DNA of 64,000 nt, taken from the NCBI RefSeq assembly GCF_002995745.1, contig NZ_PVXQ01000006.1, positions 1-64,000 of the forward strand. The letters are read 5' to 3'. The translations under genes and the position numbers were made by a program. This DNA comes from Clostridium vincentii (GTDB lineage: Bacteria; Bacillota; Clostridia; Clostridiales; Clostridiaceae). The notes under the pieces are model-generated. The model searched no databases, was not told the origin of the DNA, and was given only the letters and a program-made list of their open reading frames with translations. Below, piece after piece: positions 1 to 10,174 of the stretch (its first letter is position 1; every line of letters starts with the position of its first letter).

Positions 1-446
1 GTGAAGAAAAGAAGAAGACAATAGTAACAGGAATAGAAATGTTCAGAAAGTTATTAGACGACGCGAGAGCAGGAGATAACGTAGGAGCATTATTAAGAGG
101 AATACAAAGAACAGATGTAGAAAGAGGTCAAGTGTTAGCAAAGCCAGGAACAGTACATCCACATAAAAAGTTTGTAGGTCAAGTATATGTACTAAAGAAA
201 GAAGAAGGCGGAAGACATACACCATTCTTCGATGGATATAGACCACAATTTTATTTCAGAACAACAGATGTAACAGGATCAATTAAATTACCAGATGGAA
301 TGGAAATGGTAATGCCAGGAGACCACATAGATATGGTTGTTGAATTAATTACTCAAGTAGCAATGGATGAGGGATTAAGATTCGCAATTAGAGAAGGTGG
401 AAGAACTGTAGGATCAGGTGTTGTTACTAGCATCGTTCTAGAATAA
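1..446 (+). CDS. tuf: Elongation factor Tu, C-terminal part (5' end outside window)
   Basis: This is the 3' end of the gene for EF-Tu, the GTPase that brings aminoacyl-tRNA to the ribosome. The reading frame is open from base 3, giving 147 visible residues. They cover the end of domain II ([17 protein letters not shown]) and all of domain III ([21 protein letters not shown], ending TSIVLE). The whole protein is normally close to 397 residues, so about 250 residues lie to the left. A terminator follows within 50 bases, so tuf closes the str-type unit and the S10 unit starts separately. Confidence 0.97.
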   Translation, partial: EEKKKTIVTGIEMFRKLLDDARAGDNVGALLRGIQRTDVERGQVLAKPGTVHPHKKFVGQVYVLKKEEGGRHTPFFDGYRPQFYFRTTDVTGSIKLPDGMEMVMPGDHIDMVVELITQVAMDEGLRFAIREGGRTVGSGVVTSIVLE

Positions 447-495
447 TTCTAATTAAAATATGAAAGTTAGATGCATCTAACAATCTTATTATTAA

Positions 496-535
496 AAATA
501 GAAGTTGAGATTTTATCTTAACTTCTATTTTTTTA
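496..535 (+). terminator. Rho-independent terminator after tuf
   Basis: A 15-bp stem (496-510 with 516-530, one G-T pair) has a 5-base loop and runs directly into a T-tract. It separates tuf from the rpsJ promoter downstream. Confidence 0.85.
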
Positions 536-668
536 GCAGTAAAGATATTTGTAATCACTATAAAGCATAAAAGGGTAATAAATAGATAATATTTTAATAA
601 GATATGAAAATAATAAATCAGATAAAATAAATTTCTGAATAAAAAGATAATAATATAGTAAAAAAAAC

Positions 669-697
669 TTGAAAACATTAATTAATAATAGTATAAT
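669..697 (+). promoter_or_regulatory. Sigma-A promoter of the S10 operon
   Basis: TTGAAA (669-674) and TATAAT (692-697) are separated by exactly 17 bases. Transcription would begin near 704, leaving a leader of about 190 bases before rpsJ. The 536-668 stretch upstream is AT-rich and shows nothing else that I can support. Confidence 0.8.
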
Positions 698-703
698 ATA
701 GAA

Positions 704-897
704 GTTGCAGAAAAAGTAGCAATTAATCAAGAGGTTGCCGGACTTCCGGGTTATTCTTGAGGAGTATGTCTGGATCTAGAATCCGACGACAGTGATACTA
801 TATTTTGTTCTGATGGTAGAAACACTAGGAACAGTTTATAGAATAAACGCTGTTGTGCGCTCGAAGTAAAGCGTACATGAAAAGGAGGGAAACCAAG
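704..897 (+). promoter_or_regulatory. Structured 5' leader of the S10 ribosomal operon
   Basis: The untranslated leader can fold into several hairpins. TCAAGA and TCTTGA (about 728-761) enclose a CCGGA/TCCGG stem. A TCTGGAT/ATCCGA stem lies near 768-786. AACAG-TTTAT (830-839) pairs with ATAAA-CG-CTGTT (843-854). TGTGCGCT (854-861) pairs with AGCGTACA (870-877) just before the AGGAGGG of rpsJ. The two last stems share base 854 and may be alternatives. S10 operons in other bacteria are controlled by L4 acting on the leader; that this leader does the same is inference. Confidence 0.55.
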
Positions 898-1206
898 ATG
901 TCAAAACAAAAAATAAGAATCAGATTAAAAGCTTTTGATCACACAATATTAGATCAATCTGCTGAAAAAATCGTAGAGACTGCTAAGTCAACAGGTGCTA
1001 AGGTTGCAGGACCAGTACCATTACCAACAGAAAAAGATATCATAACAGTATTAAGAGCAGTTCATAAGTACAAAGATGCTAGAGAACAGTTCGAAATAAG
1101 GACTCACAAGAGACTAATCGATATAATTAATCCATCACCTAAAACAGTTGATGCATTAATGAGGTTAAATTTACCGGCTGGGGTAGATATCGAAATCAAG
1201 CTTTAG
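898..1206 (+). CDS. rpsJ: 30S ribosomal protein S10
   Basis: S10 is a small-subunit head protein, and in many bacteria also acts in antitermination with NusB. The product has 102 residues, the usual length, with the family core [10 protein letters not shown] near the start and the tail [12 protein letters not shown] chose the ATG at 898 over an in-frame upstream start at 853 because AGGAGGG sits 8 bases before 898 and the family starts at this point. It is the first gene of the S10 cluster and is preceded by a long structured leader. Confidence 0.97.
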   Translation: MSKQKIRIRLKAFDHTILDQSAEKIVETAKSTGAKVAGPVPLPTEKDIITVLRAVHKYKDAREQFEIRTHKRLIDIINPSPKTVDALMRLNLPAGVDIEIKL

Positions 1207-1286
1207 CAGCAAATAGTTTTAGAATAAACAATGAGCTATTATGATTGCATAGCAATCCGCTAATTAGTTTAGGAGGTGTAAGTACA

Positions 1287-1916
1287 ATGAAAAAAGCTAT
1301 TATTGGTAGAAAGATAGGAATGACTCAAATATTCAATGAGGATGGAAAAGTAATTCCTGTAACAGTAGTAGAAGCTGGTCCATGTGTTGTTATCCAGAAG
1401 AAAACAATTGAAAAGGACGGCTATGAAGCAATAAAAGTAGGTTTTGGAGACATAAGAGAAAAGTTAGTTAACAAGCCAACTAAAGGTCAATTTGTTAAGG
1501 CTGGAGCATCTTTAAGAAGAACTCTTAAGGAATTTAGACTTGAGGATTGTAGTGGATACAAAGTAGGAGAAGAAATCACTGCTGAAATATTTGTTGCAGG
1601 AGACAAAATTGACGTATCAGGAGTTTCTAAAGGTAAGGGATTTCAAGGAGTTATAAAAAGATGGCATGCAGCAAGAGGACCTATGTCTCATGGATCTAAG
1701 TTCCACAGAGCACCAGGTTCTATGGGAGCATCTTCAGATCCATCAAAGACATTTAAAAATAAACATATGCCAGGGCATATGGGAGCACAAAATAAAACTA
1801 TAATAAATTTAGAAGTAGTTAAGGTTATAGCTGAAAAAAACTTAATACTAATTAAGGGCGCAATCCCAGGACCTAATAAAGGTACAGTAGTAATAAGAAA
1901 CGCAGTTAAGGCTTAA
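1287..1916 (+). CDS. rplC: 50S ribosomal protein L3
   Basis: L3 binds 23S rRNA near its 3' end and helps start large-subunit assembly. The product has 209 residues and carries the L3 signature around residues 120-150 ([17 protein letters not shown], then GHMGAQ). The ATG at 1287 follows AGGAGG at 1271-1276. The 80-base gap after rpsJ contains a small GATTGC/GCAATC hairpin (1243-1257) but no terminator, so it is co-transcribed with rpsJ. Confidence 0.97.
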   Translation: MKKAIIGRKIGMTQIFNEDGKVIPVTVVEAGPCVVIQKKTIEKDGYEAIKVGFGDIREKLVNKPTKGQFVKAGASLRRTLKEFRLEDCSGYKVGEEITAEIFVAGDKIDVSGVSKGKGFQGVIKRWHAARGPMSHGSKFHRAPGSMGASSDPSKTFKNKHMPGHMGAQNKTIINLEVVKVIAEKNLILIKGAIPGPNKGTVVIRNAVKA

Positions 1917-1941
1917 TTTCTGTAAGAAAGGAGGAAGCGGG

Positions 1942-2562
1942 ATGCCTACAGTAGGATTATTTAATAAAGAAGGAAAGCAAGTTGGAGATTTTCAATTAAG
2001 TGAAGGAATTTTCGGAGTTGAAGTAAATCAAGATGCAGTACACCAAGTTGTTGTTGCATTACTTGCAAATAAGAGACAAGGGACTCAATCAGCTAAGACA
2101 AGAGCTGAAGTCAGAGGAGGCGGAATTAAGCCTTGGAGACAAAAGGGAACTGGTAGAGCTAGACAGGGCTCAATCAGAGCACCACAATGGGTTAAGGGTG
2201 GAATTGTATTCGCACCAAAGCCAAGAGATTACAGGATATCAGTACCTAAGAGCATGAGAAGAGTAGCTCTTAAATCTGCTTTAACTAGTAAAGTAATGGC
2301 AGATGAAATGATTGTTATGGAAGATTTAGCTTTTGCTGCTATCAACACTAAGCAAGTTACTGAAATGATTAAAACATTAGGTTTTAAGAAAATGTTAATA
2401 GTAACTGCTGAGTCTGATGAAATAGCTTACAAATCAGCTAGAAACATAGCAGGAGTTACCGTAATGCCTGCAAATAACATCAATGTTTATGATTTATTAA
2501 AGTATGAGAAGTTAATCATGACCAAAGATGCTGTATCAATTATTGAGGAGGTGTACGCATAA
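1942..2562 (+). CDS. rplD: 50S ribosomal protein L4
   Basis: L4 is an early-assembly large-subunit protein lining the peptide exit tunnel, and in some bacteria represses its own operon. The product has 206 residues, with the extended loop [19 protein letters not shown] around residues 70-90 that reaches the tunnel. AAAGGAGG lies 8 bases before the ATG. Its stop overlaps the start of rplW by one base, suggesting translational coupling. Whether it regulates the leader at 704-897 cannot be seen from sequence. Confidence 0.97.
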   Translation: MPTVGLFNKEGKQVGDFQLSEGIFGVEVNQDAVHQVVVALLANKRQGTQSAKTRAEVRGGGIKPWRQKGTGRARQGSIRAPQWVKGGIVFAPKPRDYRISVPKSMRRVALKSALTSKVMADEMIVMEDLAFAAINTKQVTEMIKTLGFKKMLIVTAESDEIAYKSARNIAGVTVMPANNINVYDLLKYEKLIMTKDAVSIIEEVYA

Positions 2563-2861
2563 TGAAGATTACAAGCCATGATATAATAAGAAAACCTGTT
2601 ATAACTGAAAAAACTATGACAGCTATGGCAGAAAATAAGTACACTTTCATAGTTCAAATCAACACAAATAAGTCTCAAATAAAGAGAGCAGTTGAAGAAG
2701 TATTTGGCGTTAAAGTAGCCAATGTTCAAACTTTAAGAACTATGGGAAAAACTAAAAGAATGGGCGTACATGTAGGAAAGAGAGCTGACTACAAGAAAGC
2801 TATCATAACACTTGCTGAAGGAAGCAAGGGTATTGAATTCTTTGAGGGACTACAACAATAG
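2562..2861 (+). CDS. rplW: 50S ribosomal protein L23
   Basis: L23 sits at the exit of the peptide tunnel and is the docking point for trigger factor and the signal recognition particle. The product has 99 residues and begins with the family pattern [27 protein letters not shown] is seen in the middle. The ATG overlaps the rplD stop codon (TAATG arrangement), and GGAGGTG lies inside the end of rplD. Confidence 0.96.
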   Translation: MKITSHDIIRKPVITEKTMTAMAENKYTFIVQINTNKSQIKRAVEEVFGVKVANVQTLRTMGKTKRMGVHVGKRADYKKAIITLAEGSKGIEFFEGLQQ

Positions 2862-2923
2862 TATATTAAAGTGATTTATTGGTGTGAAGCACCAGATAAG
2901 CTGTGAATAAGGAGGGAAAACAA

Positions 2924-3757
2924 ATGGCAGTTAAAAAGTTTAGACCAACTACCCCTTCAAGAAGAGCGATGACAATGCCAACATTTGAAGAAATTACTTC
3001 AAATTCACCGCAGAAGTCACTTCTTGTTGGAATAAAGAGAAATGGTGGTAGAAATGCTCAAGGTAAGATAACTGTTAGACACCAAGGCGGTGGAGCTAAG
3101 AGGAAATACAGAATAATAGATTTCAAGAGAAACAAAGATGGGATTTCTGGAAAAGTTGGCTCAGTAGAGTACGATCCAAACAGAACAGCATACATTGCTC
3201 TTATAGTTTATGTTGATGGAGATAAGAGATACATACTAGCTCCTGCAGGGTTAAAGGTTGGAGATATAGTAGTATCAGGAGCTGATGCTGATATTAAACC
3301 AGGAAATGCTCTTCCATTAAGAAATATTCCAGTAGGTACAGTTGTACACAATATTGAATTACAAACTGGAAAAGGTGGTCAATTAGTTAGATCAGCTGGT
3401 AATTCAGCACAACTAATGGCTAAGGAAGGTAACTATGCAACTTTAAGACTACCTTCAGGAGAAATGAGATATGTAAGAATCGAATGTAGAGCCACAATAG
3501 GAACTGTATCTAACTCAACAAATGATATAGTTAATATTGGTAAAGCAGGAAGAAAGAGACATATGGGATGGAGACCTACGGTAAGAGGGTCTGCAATGAA
3601 TCCAAACGATCATCCACATGGTGGTGGTGAAGGTAAGTCACCAATCGGTAGACCAAGTCCAGTTACTCCTTGGGGTAAACCAACACTTGGATACAAGACA
3701 AGAAAGAATAAAAAATATTCAGATAGATTCATTATTAAGAAAAGAAATGATAAGTAG
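2924..3757 (+). CDS. rplB: 50S ribosomal protein L2
   Basis: L2 is one of the most conserved large-subunit proteins; it supports the peptidyl transferase centre and subunit joining. The product has 277 residues. The signature [17 protein letters not shown] lies around residues 226-242 and contains the conserved histidine. I chose the ATG at 2924 because AAGGAGGG precedes it and the protein then begins [14 protein letters not shown], as the family does. An in-frame start at 2903 lies upstream of that binding site. Confidence 0.97.
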   Translation: MAVKKFRPTTPSRRAMTMPTFEEITSNSPQKSLLVGIKRNGGRNAQGKITVRHQGGGAKRKYRIIDFKRNKDGISGKVGSVEYDPNRTAYIALIVYVDGDKRYILAPAGLKVGDIVVSGADADIKPGNALPLRNIPVGTVVHNIELQTGKGGQLVRSAGNSAQLMAKEGNYATLRLPSGEMRYVRIECRATIGTVSNSTNDIVNIGKAGRKRHMGWRPTVRGSAMNPNDHPHGGGEGKSPIGRPSPVTPWGKPTLGYKTRKNKKYSDRFIIKKRNDK

Positions 3758-3824
3758 TATTAGGAGAATAACTAGTTCTCTTTATACCTTGTCGGCCTGA
3801 TGTTTAAGAAGGGAGGCAGTATTA

Positions 3825-4103
3825 GTGAGTAGATCAACAAAAAAAGGACCTTTTATTAAAGCGGGACTATTAAAAAAGGTTGAAGAAATGAATGCGAATA
3901 GTGAAAAGAAAGTTATTAAGACTTGGTCAAGAAGTTCAACAATTTTTCCACAAATGATAGGGCATACAATTGCTGTTCATGACGGAAGAAAACATCTTCC
4001 TGTATATATATCAGAAGATATGATTGGACATAAACTTGGAGAGTTCGCTTTAACAAGAACTTTCAGAGGACATTTGAACACAGATAGGAAATCAAAGAGA
4101 TAA
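3825..4103 (+). CDS. rpsS: 30S ribosomal protein S19
   Basis: S19 lies in the small-subunit head near the A site and forms a bridge to the large subunit. The product has 92 residues, with the start SRSTKKGPF and the core [23 protein letters not shown] typical of the family in parts. It starts with GTG after GGGAGG. It sits between rplB and rplV, as in all S10 clusters. Confidence 0.96.
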   Translation: MSRSTKKGPFIKAGLLKKVEEMNANSEKKVIKTWSRSSTIFPQMIGHTIAVHDGRKHLPVYISEDMIGHKLGEFALTRTFRGHLNTDRKSKR

Positions 4104-4131
4104 TATAGTTGCCTGGAAAGGAGGAAAATAA

Positions 4132-4467
4132 ATGGAAGCTAAAGCTGTAGCTAAATATGTAAGAATGTCTCCAATTAAAGTGGGAGTTGTTACTGGTTTA
4201 ATAAGAGGAAAAAATGTTAAAGATGCTTTTGCTATTTTACAATACACTCCAAGAGAAGCAGCAGTAGAAATTAACAAAGTTTTAAAATCAGCTGTTGCAA
4301 ATGCAGAAAATAATTTTGCACTTGATACAGATAAGTTATATGTATCAGAGGTATATGTTGGTCAAGGTCCGACTCTTAAGAGATTTAGACCTATGGATCA
4401 CGGTAAAGCATTTAAAATTCTTAAAAAATCAAGCCATATAACAGTTATTGTTAAAGAAAGGGCTTAG
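4132..4467 (+). CDS. rplV: 50S ribosomal protein L22
   Basis: L22 lines the peptide exit tunnel with L4 and is a known site of macrolide resistance changes. The product has 111 residues, begins [14 protein letters not shown], and has the conserved tail [17 protein letters not shown] with its exposed hairpin. AAAGGAGG precedes the ATG by 7 bases. Confidence 0.96.
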   Translation: MEAKAVAKYVRMSPIKVGVVTGLIRGKNVKDAFAILQYTPREAAVEINKVLKSAVANAENNFALDTDKLYVSEVYVGQGPTLKRFRPMDHGKAFKILKKSSHITVIVKERA

Positions 4468-4485
4468 AAGAAGGAGGGAAAATAA

Positions 4486-5151
4486 GTGGGTCAAAAGATA
4501 CATCCTCATGGATTTAGAGTTGGTGTTATTAAAGATTGGGATTCAAGATGGTATGCAAACAAAAAAAACTTTGCAGATAACCTAATTGAAGATAACACTA
4601 TTAGAAAATTTGTTAAAAAAGAACTTTTCTCAGCAGGTATTTCTAAAATAGAAATCGAAAGAGCTGCTAAAAGAGTTAAGTTGAATATATTCACTGCAAA
4701 ACCAGGAGTAGTTATAGGCAGAGGTGGATCAGGGATTGAAGCATTAAAGAAGAAGATAACTAATCTTGTAGATGGAAAGAATGTTTTAATAAACATTGTT
4801 GAAGTTAGAAACGCTGATTCAAATGCTCAATTAATGGCAGAAAACATTGCTGCTCAATTAGAAAAAAGAATATCATTTAGAAGAGCTATGAAACAAACTA
4901 TTCAAAGAGGTATGAAACATGGCGTAAATGGTGTTAAAACTGCTTGTGCAGGAAGACTTGGCGGAGCAGAAATAGCTAGAACTGAGCAATATCATGAAGG
5001 AAGAATTCCGCTACAAACTTTAAGAGCTGATATTGATTATGGTTTTGCTGAAGCAGATACAACTTACGGTAAAATTGGAGTAAAAGTTTGGGTTTATAAT
5101 GGAGAAGTACTTCCAACTAAAAAGGTTGATAAGGAAAAAGCTCAAGCATAG
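4486..5151 (+). CDS. rpsC: 30S ribosomal protein S3
   Basis: S3 helps form the mRNA entry channel and acts in mRNA unwinding. The product has 221 residues. It has the N-terminal [13 protein letters not shown], a type 2 KH domain with the GxxG-like loop [13 protein letters not shown] around residues 77-90, and the C-terminal block [20 protein letters not shown]. It starts with GTG after AAGGAGGG, and lies between rplV and rplP. Confidence 0.97.
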   Translation: MGQKIHPHGFRVGVIKDWDSRWYANKKNFADNLIEDNTIRKFVKKELFSAGISKIEIERAAKRVKLNIFTAKPGVVIGRGGSGIEALKKKITNLVDGKNVLINIVEVRNADSNAQLMAENIAAQLEKRISFRRAMKQTIQRGMKHGVNGVKTACAGRLGGAEIARTEQYHEGRIPLQTLRADIDYGFAEADTTYGKIGVKVWVYNGEVLPTKKVDKEKAQA

Positions 5152-5167
5152 AAAGGAGGAATAGATC

Positions 5168-5602
5168 ATGTTAATGCCTAAAAGAGTAAAACATCGTAAG
5201 GTACAACGTGGTAGAATGAAAGGTAAGGCAACAAGAGGAAATTTCCTTGCTTATGGAGATTTCGGTATTCAAGCTACTACTTGCGGTTGGATAACAAGCA
5301 ATCAAATAGAATCTGCCAGAGTTGCTATTAATAGACATATCAAAAGGGGTGGAAAGCTCTGGATCAAGATTTTCCCAGATAAGCCAGTTTCTAAGAAACC
5401 AGCTGAAACAAGAATGGGTAAAGGTAAAGGAGCACCTGAATTCTGGGTAGCAGTAACTAAGCCTGGTAGAGTTTTATTTGAATTATCAGGAGTTAGCGAA
5501 GAAATTGCAAGAGAAGCAATGAGACTTGCAGCACACAAGCTTCCTGTGAAAACTAAATTTGTTTCAAGAAGTGATTTTGAGGAAATGGGTGGTGAAGAAT
5601 AA
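5168..5602 (+). CDS. rplP: 50S ribosomal protein L16
   Basis: L16 is a late-assembling large-subunit protein near the A site that contacts tRNA. The product has 144 residues, begins [20 protein letters not shown] as the family does, and contains [18 protein letters not shown]. The first ATG (5168) is preferred over the one two codons on, since it lies at the right distance from AAAGGAGG. Its stop overlaps the rpmC start by one base. Confidence 0.96.
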   Translation: MLMPKRVKHRKVQRGRMKGKATRGNFLAYGDFGIQATTCGWITSNQIESARVAINRHIKRGGKLWIKIFPDKPVSKKPAETRMGKGKGAPEFWVAVTKPGRVLFELSGVSEEIAREAMRLAAHKLPVKTKFVSRSDFEEMGGEE

Positions 5603-5811
5603 TGAAGGCTAGAGAAATTAAGGAAATAAGAACAAATGATCCTCAAGATTTAATAGTTAAATTAGGAGATCTTAAAGCTGAATTATTCAACTTAAGATTC
5701 CAATTAGCTACAGGACAATTAGAAAATCCGATGAGAATAAAAGAAGTAAAAAAATCTATAGCCCAAATAAAAACTATTTTAAGAGAAGAAGAATTAAGGG
5801 TTCAACAGTAA
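5602..5811 (+). CDS. rpmC: 50S ribosomal protein L29
   Basis: L29 is a small, mostly helical protein at the tunnel exit beside L23. The product has 69 residues, with the family blocks [30 protein letters not shown] and IRR-type ending here [10 protein letters not shown]. The ATG overlaps the rplP stop (TAATG). Confidence 0.95.
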   Translation: MKAREIKEIRTNDPQDLIVKLGDLKAELFNLRFQLATGQLENPMRIKEVKKSIAQIKTILREEELRVQQ

Positions 5812-5832
5812 TTCTGGAAGGAGGTATCCCTA

Positions 5833-6087
5833 ATGGAAAGAGGATTAAGGAAAAAAAGAGTTGGTAGAGTTGTTTCCGATAAAATGGAGAAGACTGTTGT
5901 AGTTGCTGTTGAAACTAAGGTTAGACATCCGTTATATGGAAAGACTATGAACAGGACTACTAAGTTTAAGGCTCATGATGAAAATAATGAAGCTAAACTT
6001 AATGATAGAGTAATAATAATGGAAACTAGACCATTATCTAAAGATAAGAGATGGAGACTTGTTGAGATAGTTGATAAAGCTAAATAA
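5833..6087 (+). CDS. rpsQ: 30S ribosomal protein S17
   Basis: S17 is a primary 16S rRNA binder with an OB fold. The product has 84 residues, with [17 protein letters not shown] near the start and [19 protein letters not shown] in the middle, both typical. GGAGG precedes the ATG. It completes the L16-L29-S17 run of the S10 cluster. Confidence 0.96.
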   Translation: MERGLRKKRVGRVVSDKMEKTVVVAVETKVRHPLYGKTMNRTTKFKAHDENNEAKLNDRVIIMETRPLSKDKRWRLVEIVDKAK

Positions 6088-6116
6088 GCTTTAAAACTGA
6101 AAGGAGGATAAGTTCT

Positions 6117-6485
6117 ATGATACAACAACAATCAGTGTTAAAGGGAGCAGATAACTCAGGCGCTAAAGAAATTATGTGTATAAGAGTTTTAGGCGGATCT
6201 AAGAGAAAGTTCGGTAACATTGGAGATATTATAGTTGCTAGTGTTAAAAGTGCAACACCAGGTGGAGTTGTTAAAAAAGGTGAAGTAGTTAAAGCAGTTA
6301 TAGTTAGAACTGTAAAAGGGTTAAGAAGAGCAGATGGATCATACATTAAGTTTGATGAAAATGCTGCAGTTATAATAAAAGATGATAAGCAACCAAGAGG
6401 AACTCGTATCTTCGGACCAGTTGCAAGGGAGCTAAGAGATAAAGAATTTAATAAAATATTATCATTAGCACCAGAAGTTCTATAA
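6117..6485 (+). CDS. rplN: 50S ribosomal protein L14
   Basis: L14 is a highly conserved large-subunit protein that contacts the small subunit and translation GTPases. The product has 122 residues, beginning [18 protein letters not shown] and ending in [20 protein letters not shown] precedes the ATG. It is the first gene of the spc-type cluster; no promoter or terminator separates it from rpsQ, so S10 and spc clusters appear fused into one long unit. Confidence 0.97.
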   Translation: MIQQQSVLKGADNSGAKEIMCIRVLGGSKRKFGNIGDIIVASVKSATPGGVVKKGEVVKAVIVRTVKGLRRADGSYIKFDENAAVIIKDDKQPRGTRIFGPVARELRDKEFNKILSLAPEVL

Positions 6486-6503
6486 TAGAAGGAGGTGGCT
6501 TAC

Positions 6504-6818
6504 TTGAAGGTACATGTAAGAAAGAATGATACAGTTGTAGTTATTTCAGGCAAGGACAAAGGTAAGACTGGAGAAGTTTTAAAAGTATATCCTAAAACAG
6601 GAAAGGTTCTTGTTCAAGGGATTAACATAATTAAGAAGCACCAAAAGGCTACTAAGAAACAAGCTGAAAGTGCTATTATAGAAAAAGAGGCTGCAATTAA
6701 CAGCTCAAAGACAATGTTATACTGCACAAAATGTAAAACTGCTACAAGAATTAGCACTAAGTTATTAGAAGACGGAGCTAAGGTTAGAGTTTGCAAGAAA
6801 TGTGGCGAAACATTCTAA
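6504..6818 (+). CDS. rplX: 50S ribosomal protein L24 (TTG start)
   Basis: L24 starts large-subunit assembly. The product has 104 residues, with a KOW fold in MKVHVRKNDTVVVISGKDKG and a C-terminal four-cysteine zinc ribbon (YCTKC, then VCKKCG). I chose TTG at 6504 because AAGGAGG (6489-6495) lies 8 bases before it and the family starts MKVHVRK. An upstream in-frame GTG at 6495 overlaps the binding site and is unlikely to be used. Confidence 0.95.
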   Translation: MKVHVRKNDTVVVISGKDKGKTGEVLKVYPKTGKVLVQGINIIKKHQKATKKQAESAIIEKEAAINSSKTMLYCTKCKTATRISTKLLEDGAKVRVCKKCGETF

Positions 6819-6842
6819 GATTCTGAAAGGAGGTAACTCAAT

Positions 6843-7382
6843 ATGGCAAGACTTCAAGAGAAGTATGAAAAAGAAATAATACCAGCAATGATTGAAAAAT
6901 TCGGATACAAAAACATAATGGAAGTACCAAAACTTGAAAAAATAGTAATAAATATGGGTGTCGGAGAAGCTAAAGAAAATCAAAAAGTTTTAGAATCAGC
7001 AGTTAATGATTTAACTCTTTTATCTGGACAAAAACCTATATTAACTAGATCAAAGAAATCAATAGCTAACTTTAAGTTAAGAGAGAACATGGCTATCGGA
7101 TGTAAAGTTACATTAAGAAGAACAAGAATGTACGAATTTGCTGATAAGCTAATGTCAATCGCTTTACCAAGAGTTAGAGATTTTAGAGGTGTTTCCAGCA
7201 AAGCCTTTGATGGCAGAGGAAATTATTCGTTAGGAATAAAGGAACAATTAATATTTCCAGAAATGGAATACGATAAAATCGATAAATTAAGAGGAATGGA
7301 TATTATCTTCGTAACAACAGCTAACACTGACGAAGAGGCAAGAGAATTATTAAGATTTCTTGGAATGCCGTTTGCTCTATAA
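6843..7382 (+). CDS. rplE: 50S ribosomal protein L5
   Basis: L5 binds 5S rRNA and contacts P-site tRNA. The product has 179 residues, starting [16 protein letters not shown] and containing [34 protein letters not shown] and the tail LLRFLGMPF, all family hallmarks. AAAGGAGG precedes the ATG by 7 bases. Confidence 0.97.
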   Translation: MARLQEKYEKEIIPAMIEKFGYKNIMEVPKLEKIVINMGVGEAKENQKVLESAVNDLTLLSGQKPILTRSKKSIANFKLRENMAIGCKVTLRRTRMYEFADKLMSIALPRVRDFRGVSSKAFDGRGNYSLGIKEQLIFPEMEYDKIDKLRGMDIIFVTTANTDEEARELLRFLGMPFAL

Positions 7383-7397
7383 TAAGGAGGGAAAATC

Positions 7398-7583
7398 GTG
7401 GCACGTAAGGCTATTATTGAAAAGTGGAATAAAACACCTAAGTATAAAACAAGAGCATACACAAGATGCAGAATATGTGGTAGACCACACTCAGTACTTA
7501 AAAAATTCGGTATCTGCCGTATTTGCTTTAGAGAACTTGCTAACAAGGGCCAAATTCCTGGTTGCAAGAAAGCAAGTTGGTAA
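7398..7583 (+). CDS. rpsZ: 30S ribosomal protein S14, zinc-binding type
   Basis: S14 is a small-subunit head protein. This is the short type of 61 residues with two zinc-binding pairs, CRICG and CRICF, the form found in Gram-positive bacteria. The zinc-free long form has about 90-100 residues. It starts with GTG after AAGGAGGG. A zinc-independent second copy, used under zinc limitation in some relatives, is not seen in this window. Confidence 0.96.
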   Translation: MARKAIIEKWNKTPKYKTRAYTRCRICGRPHSVLKKFGICRICFRELANKGQIPGCKKASW

Positions 7584-7615
7584 TATACTAAGTTAAGCGA
7601 AAGGAGGCACATTAA

Positions 7616-8014
7616 ATGGTTATGACAGATCCTATAGCAGATTTACTAACACGTATTAGAAATGCTAATGCTGTTAAACATGAAGTAGTAGAGGTACCTT
7701 CTTCAACCGTAAAGAAGGGTGTTACAAATATCTTATTACAAGAAGGATATATTAAGGAAATTAATGAATACAATGATGGAGTTGTTCCAATGTTGAGAAT
7801 TTCTCTTAAATATGGTTCAAATAAAGAAAAAGTTATAACTGGCATAAAAAGAATTTCTAAGCCAGGACTAAGAGTTTACTGCAGGAAAGATGATACTCCA
7901 AAAGTTCTTAATGGATTAGGAATTGCTGTAATTTCAACATCAAATGGACTTATGGTTGATAGAGAAGCTAGGAAATTAGGATTAGGCGGAGAAGTACTTT
8001 GCTACGTTTGGTAG
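7616..8014 (+). CDS. rpsH: 30S ribosomal protein S8
   Basis: S8 binds the central domain of 16S rRNA, and in E. coli represses the spc operon. The product has 132 residues with [14 protein letters not shown] near the start and the C-terminal [14 protein letters not shown] plus GGEVLCYVW. The ATG at 7616 is preferred over a second one at 7622 because AGGAGG lies 8 bases before the first. Confidence 0.96.
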   Translation: MVMTDPIADLLTRIRNANAVKHEVVEVPSSTVKKGVTNILLQEGYIKEINEYNDGVVPMLRISLKYGSNKEKVITGIKRISKPGLRVYCRKDDTPKVLNGLGIAVISTSNGLMVDREARKLGLGGEVLCYVW

Positions 8015-8080
8015 TAACTTTTTATTCAGATACTAATAGATTAAATAAATATTTGTACAAGAAAAACAGGAGGTGAAATT

Positions 8081-8623
8081 ATGTCAAGAATAGGTAGATT
8101 ACCTATAGCTATACCTACTGGCGTAACTGTTACTGTATCAGCAGATAAAGTTGTCACAGTTAAGGGGCCTAAGGGTGAGCTAATAAAAGCTATGCACGAG
8201 GACATTAATATAGCCGTTGAAAACAACGAAGTAGTTGTAACTAGACCCAGTGATAAGAAAGAGCATAAAGCTCTTCACGGATTAGTAAGAGCGCTTATAA
8301 ATAACATGATAATTGGAACAACTGAAGGTTATCAAAAGACATTAGAATTAGTTGGTGTGGGATATAGAGCTCAATTACAAGGTAATAAAATGGTAATGAA
8401 TCTTGGATTCTCACATCCAGTTGAAATACAAGCATTAGATGGAATTACTTTTGAAATTCCAGTTCCAACTAAGGTTATAATTAAGGGAATAGATAAACAA
8501 ATGGTTGGAGCACAAGCTGCTGATATAAGACGTTGGAGAAAGCCAGAACCATATAAAGGTAAGGGCATAAAGTATGAAGGCGAATATATCAGACGTAAAG
8601 AAGGTAAAACTGGTAAGAAATAA
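8081..8623 (+). CDS. rplF: 50S ribosomal protein L6
   Basis: L6 lies near the factor-binding stalk base and the sarcin-ricin loop. The product has 180 residues made of two related domains, with [12 protein letters not shown] at the start and the C-terminal signature [27 protein letters not shown] precedes the ATG. Confidence 0.97.
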   Translation: MSRIGRLPIAIPTGVTVTVSADKVVTVKGPKGELIKAMHEDINIAVENNEVVVTRPSDKKEHKALHGLVRALINNMIIGTTEGYQKTLELVGVGYRAQLQGNKMVMNLGFSHPVEIQALDGITFEIPVPTKVIIKGIDKQMVGAQAADIRRWRKPEPYKGKGIKYEGEYIRRKEGKTGKK

Positions 8624-8641
8624 TAGAAAGGAGTGAATTCT

Positions 8642-9001
8642 ATGTTCAAGAAGGTAGACAGAAAGTTAACAAGAGTAAGACGTCACCTTAGAGTACGTAA
8701 GAAGGTTTTCGGTACTCCTGAAAGACCAAGACTTTCAGTATATAGAAGTGAAAAGAATATATATGCACAAATCATTGATGATATAAATGCTATAACTGTT
8801 GTTGCATCTTCAAGTGTAGAAAAAGATTTTTCAGCTAAGGGTGGTAATAAAGAAGGAGCTAAGCTTGTAGGAGCATTAGTTGCTAAAAAAGCTATAGAAA
8901 AAGGAATTAAAGAAGTTGTATTTGATAGAGGTGGTTATATTTATCACGGAAGAGTACAACAATTAGCTGAAGCTGCTAGAGAAGCAGGGCTAAAATTCTA
9001 A
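8642..9001 (+). CDS. rplR: 50S ribosomal protein L18
   Basis: L18 carries 5S rRNA into the large subunit. The product has 119 residues, starting [15 protein letters not shown] and ending in the block [25 protein letters not shown]. The ATG at 8642 lies 8 bases after AAAGGAG; an in-frame GTG at 8633 overlaps that site and was rejected. Confidence 0.96.
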   Translation: MFKKVDRKLTRVRRHLRVRKKVFGTPERPRLSVYRSEKNIYAQIIDDINAITVVASSSVEKDFSAKGGNKEGAKLVGALVAKKAIEKGIKEVVFDRGGYIYHGRVQQLAEAAREAGLKF

Positions 9002-9020
9002 TAAATGAGGAGGGAAATAA

Positions 9021-9518
9021 ATGAGAATCGATCCTAGTACACTTGATCTTAAAGAAAAAGTTGTTTTTATAAACAGAGTTACTAAGGTTGTTAAGGGTGG
9101 TAGAAACTTTAGATTTAGCGCACTTGTAGTTGTCGGAGACGAGAATGGTCATGTTGGCGTTGGTATGGGTAAGTCTATCGAAATCCCTGTAGCAATTAAA
9201 AAAGGAATAGAAGATGCTAAGAAGAACTTAGTTGAAGTTGCCATGGTTGGAACAACAATTCCTCATAGAATATATGGAATATTTGGTACTGGTAAGGTAC
9301 TTATAATGCCCGCTAGAGAAGGTACAGGAGTACTTGCTGGAGGCCCAGCAAGGTCTGTATTAGAATTAGCAGGAGTAAAGGACGTTAGAGCTAAGTCTTT
9401 AGGTTCAAATAATCCAAAGAATATGGTTAGTGCAACAATCAACGGATTAGCAAACTTAAGAACAGTTGAAGATATAGCTAAGTTAAGAGGAAAATCCGTT
9501 GAGGAAATATTAGGTTAG
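9021..9518 (+). CDS. rpsE: 30S ribosomal protein S5
   Basis: S5 acts in decoding accuracy and mRNA unwinding at the small-subunit entry channel. The product has 165 residues. The family signature [22 protein letters not shown] lies in the first third (double-stranded RNA binding fold), followed by [27 protein letters not shown] precedes the ATG. Confidence 0.97.
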   Translation: MRIDPSTLDLKEKVVFINRVTKVVKGGRNFRFSALVVVGDENGHVGVGMGKSIEIPVAIKKGIEDAKKNLVEVAMVGTTIPHRIYGIFGTGKVLIMPAREGTGVLAGGPARSVLELAGVKDVRAKSLGSNNPKNMVSATINGLANLRTVEDIAKLRGKSVEEILG

Positions 9519-9531
9519 GAGGTATATTGCG

Positions 9532-9711
9532 ATGGCAAAGTTAAGAGTTACATTAGTAAAGAGCTTAATAGGCAGAAAGAAGACCCATATCGCTACTGCA
9601 AATGCCCTTGGACTAAAAAAGATAGGTAAAACAGTAGAGCATGAGGTGAATCCTCAAATACAAGGTATGATTAACAAGATAGACTATTTATTAAAAGTAG
9701 AAGAACTATAA
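9532..9711 (+). CDS. rpmD: 50S ribosomal protein L30
   Basis: L30 is a small large-subunit protein. The product has 59 residues: it begins [17 protein letters not shown], has the conserved [16 protein letters not shown], and ends LLKVEEL. TAGGAGG lies 9 bases before the ATG, overlapping the end of rpsE. Length and position between rpsE and rplO are exactly as expected. Confidence 0.95.
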   Translation: MAKLRVTLVKSLIGRKKTHIATANALGLKKIGKTVEHEVNPQIQGMINKIDYLLKVEEL

Positions 9712-9732
9712 GACAGGGAGGTGTACTGAAAT

Positions 9733-10173
9733 ATGAAACTTCATGAATTAAAGGCACCAGCTGGTAGTACGCATGCTCAAAAAAGAGTGGGTAGAGGTAC
9801 TGGTTCTGGGCTAGGAAGAAACGCTGGTAAAGGCGAAAATGGGCAAAATTCTAGATCAGGCGGTGGAGTTAGACCTGGCTTTGAAGGAGGCCAAATGCCT
9901 CTATACAGAAGACTTCCTAAAAGAGGGTTTACAAATATATTTTCTAAGAGAATTGTTAGTATTAATGTAGACAGATTAAATATATTTGAAAATGGAACAG
10001 AAATTACTCCAGAAGTATTGTTAGAGAGAAGAGTTATTAGCAAGATTATGGACGGAGTTAAAATATTAGCAAATGGAAACTTAGAGAAAAGCTTAAATAT
10101 AAAAGGATGCAAGCTTTCAAAGTCTGCTATTGAGAAGATCGAAGCAGCTGGGGGCAAAGTCGAGGTGATTTAA
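9733..10173 (+). CDS. rplO: 50S ribosomal protein L15
   Basis: L15 is a late-binding large-subunit protein. The product has 146 residues with the glycine-rich N-terminal extension ([18 protein letters not shown]) that threads into rRNA, then [18 protein letters not shown], and a small globular C-terminal domain ending in [19 protein letters not shown] precedes the ATG. It ends 1 base before secY. Confidence 0.96.
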   Translation: MKLHELKAPAGSTHAQKRVGRGTGSGLGRNAGKGENGQNSRSGGGVRPGFEGGQMPLYRRLPKRGFTNIFSKRIVSINVDRLNIFENGTEITPEVLLERRVISKIMDGVKILANGNLEKSLNIKGCKLSKSAIEKIEAAGGKVEVI

Positions 10174-10174
10174 G

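Noticed and set aside
43..7201. Many open frames on the minus strand opposite ribosomal genes
   Set aside because: They have no ribosome sites, poor codon use and no family likeness, and lie opposite clearly real genes.
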